Below the pieces are notes generated by a model. That model worked only from the letters and a program-made list of their open reading frames with translations, was not told the origin of the DNA and did not search any database. A stretch of 59,409 nt of DNA. It comes from Fibrobacter succinogenes (GTDB lineage: Bacteria; Fibrobacterota; Fibrobacteria; Fibrobacterales; Fibrobacteraceae). Location: positions 1 through 59,409 of the forward strand of contig CADBHQ010000025.1 of the NCBI GenBank assembly GCA_902794535.1. Direction: 5' to 3'. Shown piece after piece: positions 38,200 to 47,700 of the stretch. The position numbers were made by a program, and so were the translations under genes. The number at the start of each line of letters is the position of its first letter. Position 1 is the stretch's first letter.

Positions 38200-39698
38200 T
38201 CGCCCCGCAAAAGTCTGAATTATTTCCGCGTCCTTTTAACGAAAACTATGATCTCATTGGCACCCTTGGTAAAGGGGGCATGGGAAATGTTTACAAAGCC
38301 CTAGACAAGAGGCTCGGACGCGAAGTCGCATTCAAGATTTTGGACGCCTCTTCCGATGAAGAAGCGATCAAGCGTTTCTACATGGAAGCGCAGGCCATGA
38401 AGGAACTGGATCACCAGAATATCGTTCACGTGTTCGACTTCGGTCAAGAAAAGAACCAGCTCTTTATTGCCATGACTTATGTGGAAGGCATTAACCTTGC
38501 CGACATTCTGCACAAGAAAGAACAGCTTTCGTTCGAAGCAATCGAAGTCATTATCCGCCAGATTGCACGCGGACTTCTTTACGCTCATAGCAAGGGCATT
38601 GTTCACCGCGACGTGAAACCGTCGAACATCATGCTTACCCGCGACAACCGAGTCTACATCATGGACTTCGGCATTTCCTACATCCAGGAAATGGAAAAGG
38701 ACAGACTCACGCGCACGGGCATGACCATGGGTACACCCGAATACATGAGCCCTGAACAGTGCCACGGCGATAACGTGACCATTCAGTCTGACATTTACAG
38801 CATGGGCGTGATTCTTTTCGAAATGACCTGCGGCCGCCTCCCCTTCGAAGGCAATCGCCCGGTAGAAATCGCCCTGAAGCACGTTCAGGAACAGCCGCCT
38901 GCACCGGAACTTTTCCGCAAGGACATGCCTCCCGGACTTTCGAAGTTGATTCTCAAGTGCTTAAGGAAAAAGCTGAACGAGCGTTTCCACGACATGCAAG
39001 AATTTTTGGACGCATGCGACCAGGTGTTCCCCACCGAAAAGACGGTACAACGCCCCACCATGGGCCACACACCGCTCCGCCGCCGCACGGCTTCAATTGC
39101 CGAAATGGCAAACATCATCACGCCGCGCGCCCGCATGCTTCAAAAGAAGCTCACGGCGCTTGCCATCTTTATTTTCCCGCTCATCATCATGCTCTTGATT
39201 TTGCTGATGCTGACGCACAAGCCCGAAAGCACCTTGCGCGAGCTGGAATGGAGCGAAGCTCTTGGCAACTACGAAACCAAGGCTCTCGAAATTGACGAAA
39301 GCAACGGCTACCCACTCAAGAACTTGAACGACAACGATCTTAAAACGGCATGGCTCTACACGATGCCGCAGAAACCGCAGAATCCGGTGCTCACGCTCTA
39401 CTTCGACGGCAATGCAATCGTGACGCATTTCGGCATCGCCATCGGTTACCAGAAATCCGTAGACGACGCCTTCGGCGACCGTTTCCGCATTTTCAAGAAG
39501 CCCAAGACCATCACGCTTGAAACCAAGGACGGCTTTAAGCAGAGAATCAAGCTCGACAACATTCGTGGTATGCAATACCCGAGCATTCAAGCTATGGAAA
39601 CAAGCGAGCTCAAGATTTATCTGGACGATATCTACGACGGAGAAAATGAAGACTTCGCTATTTCCGAAATCCGTCTCTTGGGTATGGAACTTCCATAA
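38196..39698 (+). CDS. Membrane Ser/Thr protein kinase with discoidin-like outer domain
   Basis: 500 residues. Kinase domain from about residue 18 to 275: GKGGMGNVYKA, VAFKI (catalytic Lys), HRDVKPSN, DFGIS, GTPEYMSPEQ, all intact as in PknB/Stk. A membrane helix at about 318-341 (LTALAIFIFPLIIMLLILLM) places the C-terminal 150 residues outside. That part (LNDNDLKTAWLY, NPVLTLYFDGN, FAISEIRLLG) resembles discoidin/NADase-type glycan-binding domains, not PASTA repeats. It may sense sugars or the wall. Four-base overlap with the FHA-ABC gene. Confidence 0.9.
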   Translation: MIAPQKSELFPRPFNENYDLIGTLGKGGMGNVYKALDKRLGREVAFKILDASSDEEAIKRFYMEAQAMKELDHQNIVHVFDFGQEKNQLFIAMTYVEGINLADILHKKEQLSFEAIEVIIRQIARGLLYAHSKGIVHRDVKPSNIMLTRDNRVYIMDFGISYIQEMEKDRLTRTGMTMGTPEYMSPEQCHGDNVTIQSDIYSMGVILFEMTCGRLPFEGNRPVEIALKHVQEQPPAPELFRKDMPPGLSKLILKCLRKKLNERFHDMQEFLDACDQVFPTEKTVQRPTMGHTPLRRRTASIAEMANIITPRARMLQKKLTALAIFIFPLIIMLLILLMLTHKPESTLRELEWSEALGNYETKALEIDESNGYPLKNLNDNDLKTAWLYTMPQKPQNPVLTLYFDGNAIVTHFGIAIGYQKSVDDAFGDRFRIFKKPKTITLETKDGFKQRIKLDNIRGMQYPSIQAMETSELKIYLDDIYDGENEDFAISEIRLLGMELP

Positions 39699-39804
39699 TC
39701 CAAGAAGACCGTTTTTATATCATTCCTAGATTCAACTAAAAACAACCAAGGGGATATGCAAAATACTCTTTTGCATATTAATCTTTTTATCTACGGAGAA
39801 TGGT

Positions 39805-40236
39805 ATGGAAACCAACAACGAAACTTCGAAAGAAAACAACAAACCCTACAACAAACCTAAGGGCAACTACATCGAGACTCTTGCCTCGGCGTATTTATGC
39901 CGCGAAGGCTACCAGATTGTCGCCCGCAATTACGCCTACAAGGGCGGCGAATTAGACATAATCGCCCGCGACGGGAAAACGCTTGTATTTGTCGAAGTCA
40001 AGTCCGTATGGAACAACCAGCAAGGAAATCCTGCCGCAAGAGTCAACGCTTTAAAGCAGAAGAAAATTTGGAAAACCGCCTGCCATTTTCTTGCGACTCA
40101 AAAAGACGAGGCTCCCCAAGGGTTTGACACGCCCTGCCGTTTCGATGTGCTGACCGCGCGAGCTTACCAAAAGCCACTTCAGTTCGCACACTACAAGAAT
40201 GCCTTCGAAGGCACGCAGGTGATCCCGCAGATATAA
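39805..40236 (+). CDS. YraN/UPF0102 family endonuclease-like protein
   Basis: 143 residues. After a polar 20-residue N-terminal tail (NNETSKENNKPYNKPKG) comes the family core: YIETLASAYLCREGYQIVAR, GGELDIIARDGKTLVFVEVK and the restriction-endonuclease-like D-ExK triad. Cellular role not established. GGAGAA lies upstream of the ATG. The stop codon is immediately followed by an ATGTG repeat. Confidence 0.88.
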   Translation: METNNETSKENNKPYNKPKGNYIETLASAYLCREGYQIVARNYAYKGGELDIIARDGKTLVFVEVKSVWNNQQGNPAARVNALKQKKIWKTACHFLATQKDEAPQGFDTPCRFDVLTARAYQKPLQFAHYKNAFEGTQVIPQI

Positions 40237-40313
40237 TGTGAAATGTGAGGTGTGAAGTGTGAAATGATTAATTACTCATTCCACATTCCACATTACACAC
40301 CACACATTACCCA
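40236..40313. repeat. ATGTG-type degenerate inverted repeat, copy 3
   Basis: Left units AATGTGAAATGTGAGGTGTG and right units CCACATTCCACATTACACAC. It fills the whole gap between the convergent yraN-like and PIN genes and abuts both stop codons. Confidence 0.7.
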
Positions 40314-40751
40314 TCACTCTACTTCGTCAAGGAGCACGACGGGAATGTCGGTCATGTCGAGGAAGGCAGCACAGTCGGTCAGTACGCAGTCTGCACCGCA
40401 AACGTAAGCAGTCGCAAGACGCATGGCTTCTTCGTTATTCAGCTTGTGGGTTCCGGCAAGTTCAGCCGCCTTCACGGCAATTTCGCCTGTCACCTCGCAG
40501 GGCTTGACGTTGCGGGAATGCTCAAAGAATTCACGGTACTGGCGCGACAAAAGACCTTCGCCTGCGGCAAAGGCCTTCTTTGAAATTTCAAACAAGGTAA
40601 CGTCCGAAACCAGAACCGTCAGATTATTTTCGTAGGCATAATCGAGCACCGAAGATACCACCGGATAATAATCCGGATGCATCTGCAGCAGGCGCACAAC
40701 GGCACCCGTGTCTAAAAAGAGCACTCTCGATTTTTCAATTGCCTTATTCAT
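40314..40751 (-). CDS. PIN-domain protein (VapC-like ribonuclease)
   Basis: 145 residues from the ATG at 40751. PIN pattern: FLDTGAVVRLL (first Asp), SDVTLFEISKKAF (Glu), ADCVLTDCAAFL (third Asp). PIN proteins are usually Mg-dependent ribonucleases and often VapC toxins, but no VapB-like antitoxin gene is next to it. Instead its start overlaps by 8 bases the stop of a secreted-protein gene. Solitary PIN proteins can also act in RNA processing; the role is open. Confidence 0.75.
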   Translation of the reverse strand: MNKAIEKSRVLFLDTGAVVRLLQMHPDYYPVVSSVLDYAYENNLTVLVSDVTLFEISKKAFAAGEGLLSRQYREFFEHSRNVKPCEVTGEIAVKAAELAGTHKLNNEEAMRLATAYVCGADCVLTDCAAFLDMTDIPVVLLDEVE

Positions 40752-41826
40752 AAATTTCCATGTAGGCAATGTCTTCGCGCATGCCTGCACGAACCATCTT
40801 GAAGCGTTCCGCCTTCGGGTAGAAGTACCAAATCATCCACTCGCCTGCCATATCGGTACGCTTGGTCTTGATGGCAATCGGCTTTTCACCGTTAAAGAAG
40901 TCGCGCTTGTGCGGGATTACGTTTTCGAACGGACGATACGTATGCACGTCTTCGCCTGCAGCACGTTCAATGAATCCATTGCCGCCCTTACTCCAGGTAA
41001 TCGTCACGGTGCCATTGTCGTCTTTGACCTTTTCACAGCTATCAAAGCCGCTCCCGCACCACAAGTACTTTTTATACTTGAAGCTCTGTTCAGGCATATT
41101 GAAGGTTTCTACAGTACGGTGATTTCCCTTGTAGATATTGTATTCGCCTTCAAGCTTATACCTGCCGGCATTATATTCTTCGCAACCGCGCTGGGCAACC
41201 TTCACCTTGCGATCCACCACAGCGATATCGACGGTACAGCCATCTTCAGAATAAGTCAGGCGGGCATGACCATTCGCTTCGCGAAGTTCCAGGTTACTCG
41301 CTTCGAGTTCGGCTCGATTTGCAAAAGGACCATTCTGAATCACAAACGAGAAATAACGCGGATTCGTCGGGGACTTCTTAAGGTAAACGCTACCAGTGCC
41401 CGAAGCATATTCACCGCTCAAGTCAATAGATGCCTGCTGGAATCGAGCCAAGTCTGCGCGCTTGACCCAAACTTCGCCCAATTTGCACTGAATCGGCACA
41501 AAACGGGGCGGTTCCTTGGGTTCGACCTTTTCCCAAGTAATGACACGGCGTCTTTTCACCTTGATTTTGGGGCGGCCTTTTTTGTCTTTTTTGACGTTAC
41601 CCTTGCGGTCTTTCACTTCAATTGTATCTTTAACGACTATTACCTTTTTGACTGAATCCATCGGAGGCGGGAGTTCCCGAATTTGGTCAGTAAAGACAAG
41701 TGAACCTGCAGGAGAATTTTCATCGATACCGGTAGCGGTTTTCTTATAAACTGTCAAAGTTTCCTGAGCAAACGAAAGTGAGCAACAGAGCGAAATCAAA
41801 ACCGTAAAAAAATGAACTTTTTTCAA
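40744..41826 (-). CDS. Hypothetical secreted protein
   Basis: 360 residues with signal peptide MKKVHFFTVLISLCCSLSFA. A basic stretch (KDRKGNVKKDKKGRPKIKVK, then RRR) follows at about residues 72-95, then a beta-rich part (SIDLSGEYASGTGSVYLKKS, SEDGCTVDIAVVDRKVKV) with paired Cys. No family recognised. It precedes and overlaps the PIN gene on the same strand, and AAGAGGTTAAG lies before the start. Confidence 0.7.
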   Translation of the reverse strand: MKKVHFFTVLISLCCSLSFAQETLTVYKKTATGIDENSPAGSLVFTDQIRELPPPMDSVKKVIVVKDTIEVKDRKGNVKKDKKGRPKIKVKRRRVITWEKVEPKEPPRFVPIQCKLGEVWVKRADLARFQQASIDLSGEYASGTGSVYLKKSPTNPRYFSFVIQNGPFANRAELEASNLELREANGHARLTYSEDGCTVDIAVVDRKVKVAQRGCEEYNAGRYKLEGEYNIYKGNHRTVETFNMPEQSFKYKKYLWCGSGFDSCEKVKDDNGTVTITWSKGGNGFIERAAGEDVHTYRPFENVIPHKRDFFNGEKPIAIKTKRTDMAGEWMIWYFYPKAERFKMVRAGMREDIAYMEIYE

Positions 41827-41926
41827 AACTTAACCTCTTTGTGGGAGTAAAGTTAACTTTTTATTGTCGAAAGAAGGAATATTTTACTAAAATTTAACAT
41901 GTGGAATATATAAAGGAGTTCCTTTT

Positions 41927-43480
41927 ATGAAGAAAATGTTTATTGCCTCTTGCATTATGGCAGCAGCCGTATTTGCAGCACCGACTGCAAACGCACCTGC
42001 AGCAGCACCGGCAGCCGCTCCGACCAAGACCGAAGTTAAGGCTGACGCCAAACCTGCCGCCACTCCCGCTAAGACTGAAGCCAAGGCAGAACAGCCGAAG
42101 GCTGAAGCTAAGGCAGCCGCTCCCGCTAAGACCGAAGCCAAGGCAGAACAGCCGAAGGCTGAAGCTAAGGCAGCTGAACCCGCTAAGACCGAAGCCAAGC
42201 CTGCTGCCGAAGCAAAGGCAGAAGCTAAGGCTGCTGAACCCGCCAAGGCAGAAGCAAAGCCCGCCGAAGTAAAGGCCGAAGAACCGAAGGCTGAACAGGC
42301 AAAGGCTGAAGAGCCGAAGGCCGAAGAAGCAGCTCCTGCAGAAGCTGTTGCAGAACAGCCGAAGGAAGAAGCAAAGGCAGAAGAAGTGAAGGCTGAAGAA
42401 GCCGCTCCGGCAGCCGAAGTCGCAGCCGCAGAACCGGAACAGAAGCCGGCCAAGAAGAAAAAACGCAAAAAGAAAAAATTGATTCAGAACGCCGTGATGT
42501 CGGTGAACCAGATCAACTTCGACATCAATGCTGACTTTGAACTCGAAGCCGGCAAGGTTCTTTGGGCAACCGAAGACGACGAAATGGGCGACAACTTTGA
42601 AACCTGGAATGGCGAAGCTAACTTTGCCGTTATCGCCGAAGCTGAAGACTTCAAGGGCAAGATTGCAGTTGCATTCTACCCCGGTGATCTGAGATCCGAT
42701 GATAATCTCGACAAGTCTGTCAAGAAGGAACAGCTCCGCGAAGGTACTCGCCAGTATGGTGATGACTACTACTCTCTGGACGAAGCATGGGCCATGCAGG
42801 AAACTGACCTGTTCACGTTCAAGGTCGGTCGTTGGGACAACACGGACAAGAGCGGTGACTACTTCGGTGGTTACATCGATGGTTACCTGGCCGGATTCCT
42901 TTCTACCCAGCCGTCTGAAAACCAGTTGATGTTCGGTTTCACTCCGTCTGACAACATGTCCGCATTCATTTCCTTGATCAGCAAGTCTGAAAACCTCGAC
43001 AAGGGTGACCTGCGTGCAGCATTCAACTTCCACGGTCTCGCAGGCATTTCTGCCCTGAAGGTTCAGCTTGCTTATCGTAGCAACCTGTTCGATGCCGTGT
43101 ATGACAGCAAGGCTGACATCAAGCACAACGCTTCTTTGAAGGCCAACCTGCCGGTTGTCCCGAACAAGTTCGACATCTTCGCAGAAGCCGCTCTCATGGA
43201 TATGTCTGACGACCTCGTGATTCCGGTGACTGGTGGTATCGCCATCTACACGCCTGTTGTAGACCGCATCCTCCTCGAAGCCGAATACGTTGGCGACCGT
43301 TATGACCACAAGGACTTCTGGGGCATGAATAAGAAGCCGAAGCACGTGAAGGATGTTCTCGGTGCATTCTACCTGGAAAAGGCTTTCACCAGCCGCTTCA
43401 GCCTGTCTGCCGGTATCCACAGCTTCGGCTGCACCAAGGACTACACCATCTCGGGTAACTTGGTTGGCCGTATCAACTAA
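41927..43480 (+). CDS. Outer membrane porin-like barrel with long Ala/Lys/Glu/Pro-rich periplasmic tail
   Basis: 517 residues. Signal peptide MKKMFIASCIMAAAVFAAPTA, then about 150 residues of A/K/E/P repeats with a recurring unit like AKTEAKAEQPKAEAKAA, then a basic knot KKKKRKKKK at about 176-184. The remainder is a beta-barrel-like domain (INFDINADFELEAGKVLWAT, LFTFKVGRWDNTDKSGDYFG) ending FSLSAGIHSFGCTK and NLVGRIN. The basic, Pro-rich tail could reach to peptidoglycan or bind anionic polymer. AAAGGAG directly precedes the start and TATATAAA lies before it, so expression may be high. The repeats are coding and in frame. Confidence 0.75.
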   Translation: MKKMFIASCIMAAAVFAAPTANAPAAAPAAAPTKTEVKADAKPAATPAKTEAKAEQPKAEAKAAAPAKTEAKAEQPKAEAKAAEPAKTEAKPAAEAKAEAKAAEPAKAEAKPAEVKAEEPKAEQAKAEEPKAEEAAPAEAVAEQPKEEAKAEEVKAEEAAPAAEVAAAEPEQKPAKKKKRKKKKLIQNAVMSVNQINFDINADFELEAGKVLWATEDDEMGDNFETWNGEANFAVIAEAEDFKGKIAVAFYPGDLRSDDNLDKSVKKEQLREGTRQYGDDYYSLDEAWAMQETDLFTFKVGRWDNTDKSGDYFGGYIDGYLAGFLSTQPSENQLMFGFTPSDNMSAFISLISKSENLDKGDLRAAFNFHGLAGISALKVQLAYRSNLFDAVYDSKADIKHNASLKANLPVVPNKFDIFAEAALMDMSDDLVIPVTGGIAIYTPVVDRILLEAEYVGDRYDHKDFWGMNKKPKHVKDVLGAFYLEKAFTSRFSLSAGIHSFGCTKDYTISGNLVGRIN

Positions 43481-43575
43481 AAGACTGCTCGGCTCTATTG
43501 CATAAATAAAAATGTGATATCGCCTCGCTCTCGCAACCACGCCTCGTTAATACGAGGCGTTTGTTGCTCACAGAA
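43481..43575. repeat. Covarying hairpin repeat, copy 1
   Basis: Starts at AAGACTGCTCGGCTCTATTG directly behind the porin stop codon. Nested stem: TGTGA/TCACA (43513-43517/43568-43572), GCAAC/GTTGC (43533-43537/43563-43567), CGCCTCG/CGAGGCG (43540-43546/43553-43559). A second copy at 48754-48849 keeps the pairing with different bases. Confidence 0.75.
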
Positions 43576-43595
43576 GCATTTAAAAAGCTTAATAC

Positions 43596-43627
43596 AAAAG
43601 TCCCGCGGAAAATTCCGCGGGACTTTT
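43596..43627. terminator. Bidirectional terminator between porin and small gene
   Basis: AAAAGTCCCGCGGAA-AA-TTCCGCGGGACTTTT, a 15-bp perfect stem with A-run on one side and T-run on the other; it serves the convergent genes on both strands. Confidence 0.9.
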
Positions 43628-43651
43628 CATTTCCTATTTCAAATTGGAATA

Positions 43652-43849
43652 TTACAAGCCTTTGCGTTCCAAGTCAAGCAAAAGGGACTGCAAGGAATCT
43701 TCAACGGTGGTGCGGAAATCAGCCGAACCGAGGCTGCAGGACGCAACGACATCGGCCCCTTTAGTAATGCGGATTACAGCAAAGCCGCCTTCATTCGTAA
43801 AAGAAACACCTAGACCCTTATTTAAGGCTTTTTCCAAAAGATCGCGCAT
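43652..43849 (-). CDS. Small conserved-looking protein, unknown function
   Basis: 65 residues, no signal, predicted alpha-beta: MRDLLEKALNKGLGVSFTNE, GGFAVIRITKGADVVASCSL, TTVEDSLQSLLLDLERKGL. AAAGGAG lies 6 nt before the ATG and a strong terminator follows, which supports a real gene. Function unknown. Confidence 0.7.
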   Translation of the reverse strand: MRDLLEKALNKGLGVSFTNEGGFAVIRITKGADVVASCSLGSADFRTTVEDSLQSLLLDLERKGL

Positions 43850-43971
43850 AAAAACTCCTTTTTAACGCTAGAAACATCATTACCCTTAAATTAGGCTTTT
43901 TCTAACAAAAAAACAAGAACTTTTTTGGATTTATTTGGATAAAAAGTGAATTTTGGGAGTATATTAATGGT

Positions 43972-44712
43972 ATGTTCGACTTTCATTTACATTTAGCAAG
44001 GTTACCGCAGCCCATGATGCTTGCACGAGCCCTTCAGAAGAAGGGGTTGTGCTTCAATGCGATTGCTTGTGAACCCACTGAATGGGAAGTCCTGCAAAAA
44101 ATGGATGCAAACCTTTTCGAAGGTTCTACCCGCAGTTACGGAATTCATCCCGTAGTCGCGACCGATGTCACCGAAGCCGACTGGGAACGTTTGGAATCGC
44201 TTCTGGACAACTACCCCGACGCCAATGTGGGTGAATGCGGATTAGACAAGCGCTACGATGGTTACGCCGAAGGTGGCATTCAGGAACAGGCTTTCAGAAG
44301 ACAAGTCGAACTCGCTCGCAACCTGCACCGCGATTTGCATATTCACTGCGTAGGCGATTACGGGCGCATTATCAAGATTCTCGAAGAATGCGGTTACCCC
44401 GGCAAGAAATCGAATATTAAGTCTCGCCAAAGAGCTCCGAAAGTCCATGTGACATTCCACCGCTTTGGTGGCGATATTTCGATTGTAAAAGCAGCGCAGG
44501 AACTCAATCCGATTTTCTCGCTGCACCTCGATTCCTTCCATAAGAAATCGACCCTTGCCGCCATTCCGCAGATTCCTGCTGAACAAATCCGTTTCGAAAC
44601 CGATGCTGACGAAACATTCTGCTCAGCAAACCTTCTCAAGAACGAATCCGTCGAAAAAATTGCGAAAGCCCTAATTGAGCAATTGAAAGAAACGGAACAG
44701 CTTGTTCGTTAA
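43972..44712 (+). CDS. TatD-like metal-dependent hydrolase (divergent)
   Basis: 246 residues. Barrel landmarks: FDFHLHLARL (metal His pair), SYGIHPVVATD, VGECGLDKRYDGYAEGGIQE, LHIHCVGDYGRI, FHRFGGD, RFETDADE. It fits the TatD deoxyribonuclease/hydrolase family, more divergent than the copy at 58717. TATATTAA ends 5 nt before the ATG with no ribosome binding site. It lies 4 bp from the end of the convergent mfd gene. Confidence 0.82.
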   Translation: MFDFHLHLARLPQPMMLARALQKKGLCFNAIACEPTEWEVLQKMDANLFEGSTRSYGIHPVVATDVTEADWERLESLLDNYPDANVGECGLDKRYDGYAEGGIQEQAFRRQVELARNLHRDLHIHCVGDYGRIIKILEECGYPGKKSNIKSRQRAPKVHVTFHRFGGDISIVKAAQELNPIFSLHLDSFHKKSTLAAIPQIPAEQIRFETDADETFCSANLLKNESVEKIAKALIEQLKETEQLVR

Positions 44713-44716
44713 TTCG

Positions 44717-47700
44717 CTAGTTCGTCTGAGTCGGCGAATTACTCTTCACAACAGTAGAATCAGCCTTAATCACCGCAAACGCTCGGAATTCCTTGAGCGC
44801 CTTTTCGGCGAGTTCTATGGCATTTCCCTTACCAAGTTCAATTACGACTTGCAGCGGCGAGCCACCCATAATGCGCATGGGGAACTGCGTATTCGCATAC
44901 ATCTCGCTGATGATTCGCGGATCGGGCGGCGGAAATTCCACGAAGGTGGCCGCGAGCATTCCCTTGCGCTGCACCAGCCCTTGAATGCGGAGCCGCCCCG
45001 CCAAGAGCCCGATTTCGGTGACCAGGAGCAACATCTTGGCGGCTTCGGGCACAGGCCCGAAACGATCCGCAAGTTCCTGCGCAAGGCCCGCAATTTCGTC
45101 GGTATGCGACACGCGAGAAATACGCTGGTACATCGAGATTCGAGTGAGACCATCCTGAATATAATCTTCGGGCAAGTAAGCGTCTACGCCGAGTTCTACG
45201 CGAGGCTGAATCGGCTTTTCGGACGGGCCGCCGCGCAGCTGTTCCACCGCCTCGCGCACCAAGCGCACATAAGTTTCAAAGCCCACTTCGGCGATGAAGC
45301 CATGCTGTTCCTGGCCGAGCAAGTTACCCGCACCGCGGATTTCCAAATCGCGCATGGCCAGCTGATAACCGCTACCGAGGTCAGTAAACTGTTCCAACGC
45401 CTTCAAGCGGCGCATGGATTCCGGAGAAATTTCATGCTGCGAAGGAATCACCAAGAGCGCCTTCGCAAGCACGCTGCTGCGGCCCACGCGCCCGCGCATC
45501 TGGTAAAGTTGGCTAATGCCAAAGTGATGCGCGTTCATGATGATAATCGTATTCGCGTTCGGAACATCCAAGCCCGATTCAATAATGCTAGTGCTCACGA
45601 GAATATCAAACTTGCGAGAGATAAAGGCTTCCATCGCATTTTCAAGGTCACGGTCATTCATCTGCCCATGGGCAATGCCAATGTGCGCTTCGGGCACAAG
45701 CTGTTCGATATCGTCAGCCAATTCGTAAATGCTTTGAACGCGGTCATTCACAATGAACACCTGGCCGCCGCGGGCCAATTCGTCTTCAATCGCCTGCTTG
45801 ATGACCATGTCATCGCGCTTCATGAGCTTGGTTTCAACCGGCAAGCGGTTCATGGGCGGCGTGTTAATCAGCGAAATATCGCGCACACCCGTCATGCTCA
45901 AATGCAGCGAACGCGGAATCGGCGTAGCACTCATGCTGAGCGTATCGACCGCCAGGCGCATTTCACGCAGCTTTTCCTTCTGCTTCACGCCGAATTTCTG
46001 TTCTTCGTCGATGATTAGAAGGCCCAAATCCTTGAACTGGTTCTTTTCAGAAAGCAGGCTGTGCGTACCGACGAGAATGTCGACCTTGCCCTCGCTCACC
46101 TGCTTGAAAATTTCCTTCTTTTCTTTGGCGCTCTTGTAGCGGTTCACAAGAGCGATATTCACGCCAAAGCCTGCGAAGCGGTCCATAAAGTTTTCGTAGT
46201 GCTGAGCAGCCAGAATCGTCGTCGGCACCAGGAGCACCACCTGTTTTTTGCTCACCACGCACTTGAACGCCGCACGCATGGCAACTTCTGTCTTTCCAAA
46301 GCCCACGTCGCCACAAATCAGGCGATCCATCGGGCGGCGGGATTCCATATCGCGCTTGATATCTTCGGTAGCCTTCACCTGGTCGGGCGTCGGGTCGTAT
46401 TCAAAAGCGTCTTCAAATTCTTTTTGCAGTTTGCCATCAGGCGGGAAATCGAAACCTTCCACCAATTCGCGCTTGGCGTAAAGTTCCACCAGTTCGCGCG
46501 CAATCTGAATAACCTTTTTCTTGACGCGTTCCTTGAGGTTTTCCCAAGCCTTGCCACCCAGACGATCAAGCTTCGGGGCATTCTCCTGCGTATCGAGGCG
46601 CTCAATCTTCTGCAAGTCCGCCACAGGGAACTTGAGCTTGTCACCGCCAGCATATTCCAGCAAGGCGCAATCCACCATACCGCCGTTCACGTTCACGCGT
46701 ACAAGCCCTAAATACTTGCCCACGCCATGATCTTCGTGCGAAACGAAATCGCCGCGGTTCAGCGATTCAATCATCAAAGCGCTGGAAACGGAGCCTGCTA
46801 TCTTGCGTTTGCGTGTCTTGTTCGAATGGCGATTGAAAATGCGCGTCTCGGTCAGGAAGGCAATTCCGTCGTCTTCGAGCCAGAAACCTTCGGACATGTT
46901 GCCGACAATGTAGTCTTCGACCGGGAGGCCCTCAAGCATCTGCTTGATACGCCCAAGCGCCCCCGCCGTCGGGGCAACCACGTAAACGGTTCCGCCGCGG
47001 GCGGCAAATTCCTCGATTTCCTTGGCGACCGAATCCGTGCCGTTCGAAGAGAAATCTTGCGGTTTGCAATTCAGTTCGTGACTATTGCCATCATTGAGCT
47101 GCACACGAGAAACATCCATCGAGGTGCGGCCCACAAATTGGCGCGAGAGCTCGCCCATTTTGAACCAAGTATGCGCCGGGTCAACCGCTTCGGTATCGAC
47201 TTCGCGAACTTCCCTGAAGGTATTCTCGCAGTTCAAATAATACTTCGCCGCATTCTCTGACAGTAGCGACAATTCCTCGAACACCAGCGAGGCTTTCGGC
47301 AAATAGTCGAGCAAGCTAGAATTCAGCGTTTGATAACGCCCACGGTGCCACCAAAGCCCCGAAAGGTCGCCATTGTAGCAGGCGGCCTCATGTTCCTTGA
47401 CCGTAAACTCACCCATCGGGAAAAGCTTCACCGACTTCATGGTCTCTACGGAACGCTGCGAGAAAATGTCAAAGCTACGAATCGATTCAATCTCGTCGCC
47501 AAAGAATTCGATACGAATCGGATGCGGATAAAGCAGACAGTTTACGTCAACAATGCAGCCGCGAATCGAAAACTCCCCCACGCCCGAAACCACAGGCTGT
47601 TCCACGAAACCGTGATCCAAGAACCAGGGGCGTAGCGATGAAGGTTCGGCAACGCCGCCCACCTTGAGTTCAAGGCAATCCTTCATCACCGTATGCGGTG

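Noticed and set aside
40314..40751. VapBC toxin-antitoxin pair
   Set aside because: The PIN gene has no antitoxin-like partner; the neighbour is a secreted protein gene, so only a PIN-domain call is made.
42050..42440. Tandem repeats considered as a CRISPR array or DNA repeat locus
   Set aside because: They are in-frame coding repeats of the Ala/Lys/Glu/Pro tail, without equal spacers. No CRISPR array or cas gene was seen in the window.
41894..43540. 548-codon minus-strand frame opposite the porin gene
   Set aside because: Rich in Cys/Phe/Gly from the antisense of AKEP repeats; the plus strand has signal peptide, ribosome binding site and a terminator.
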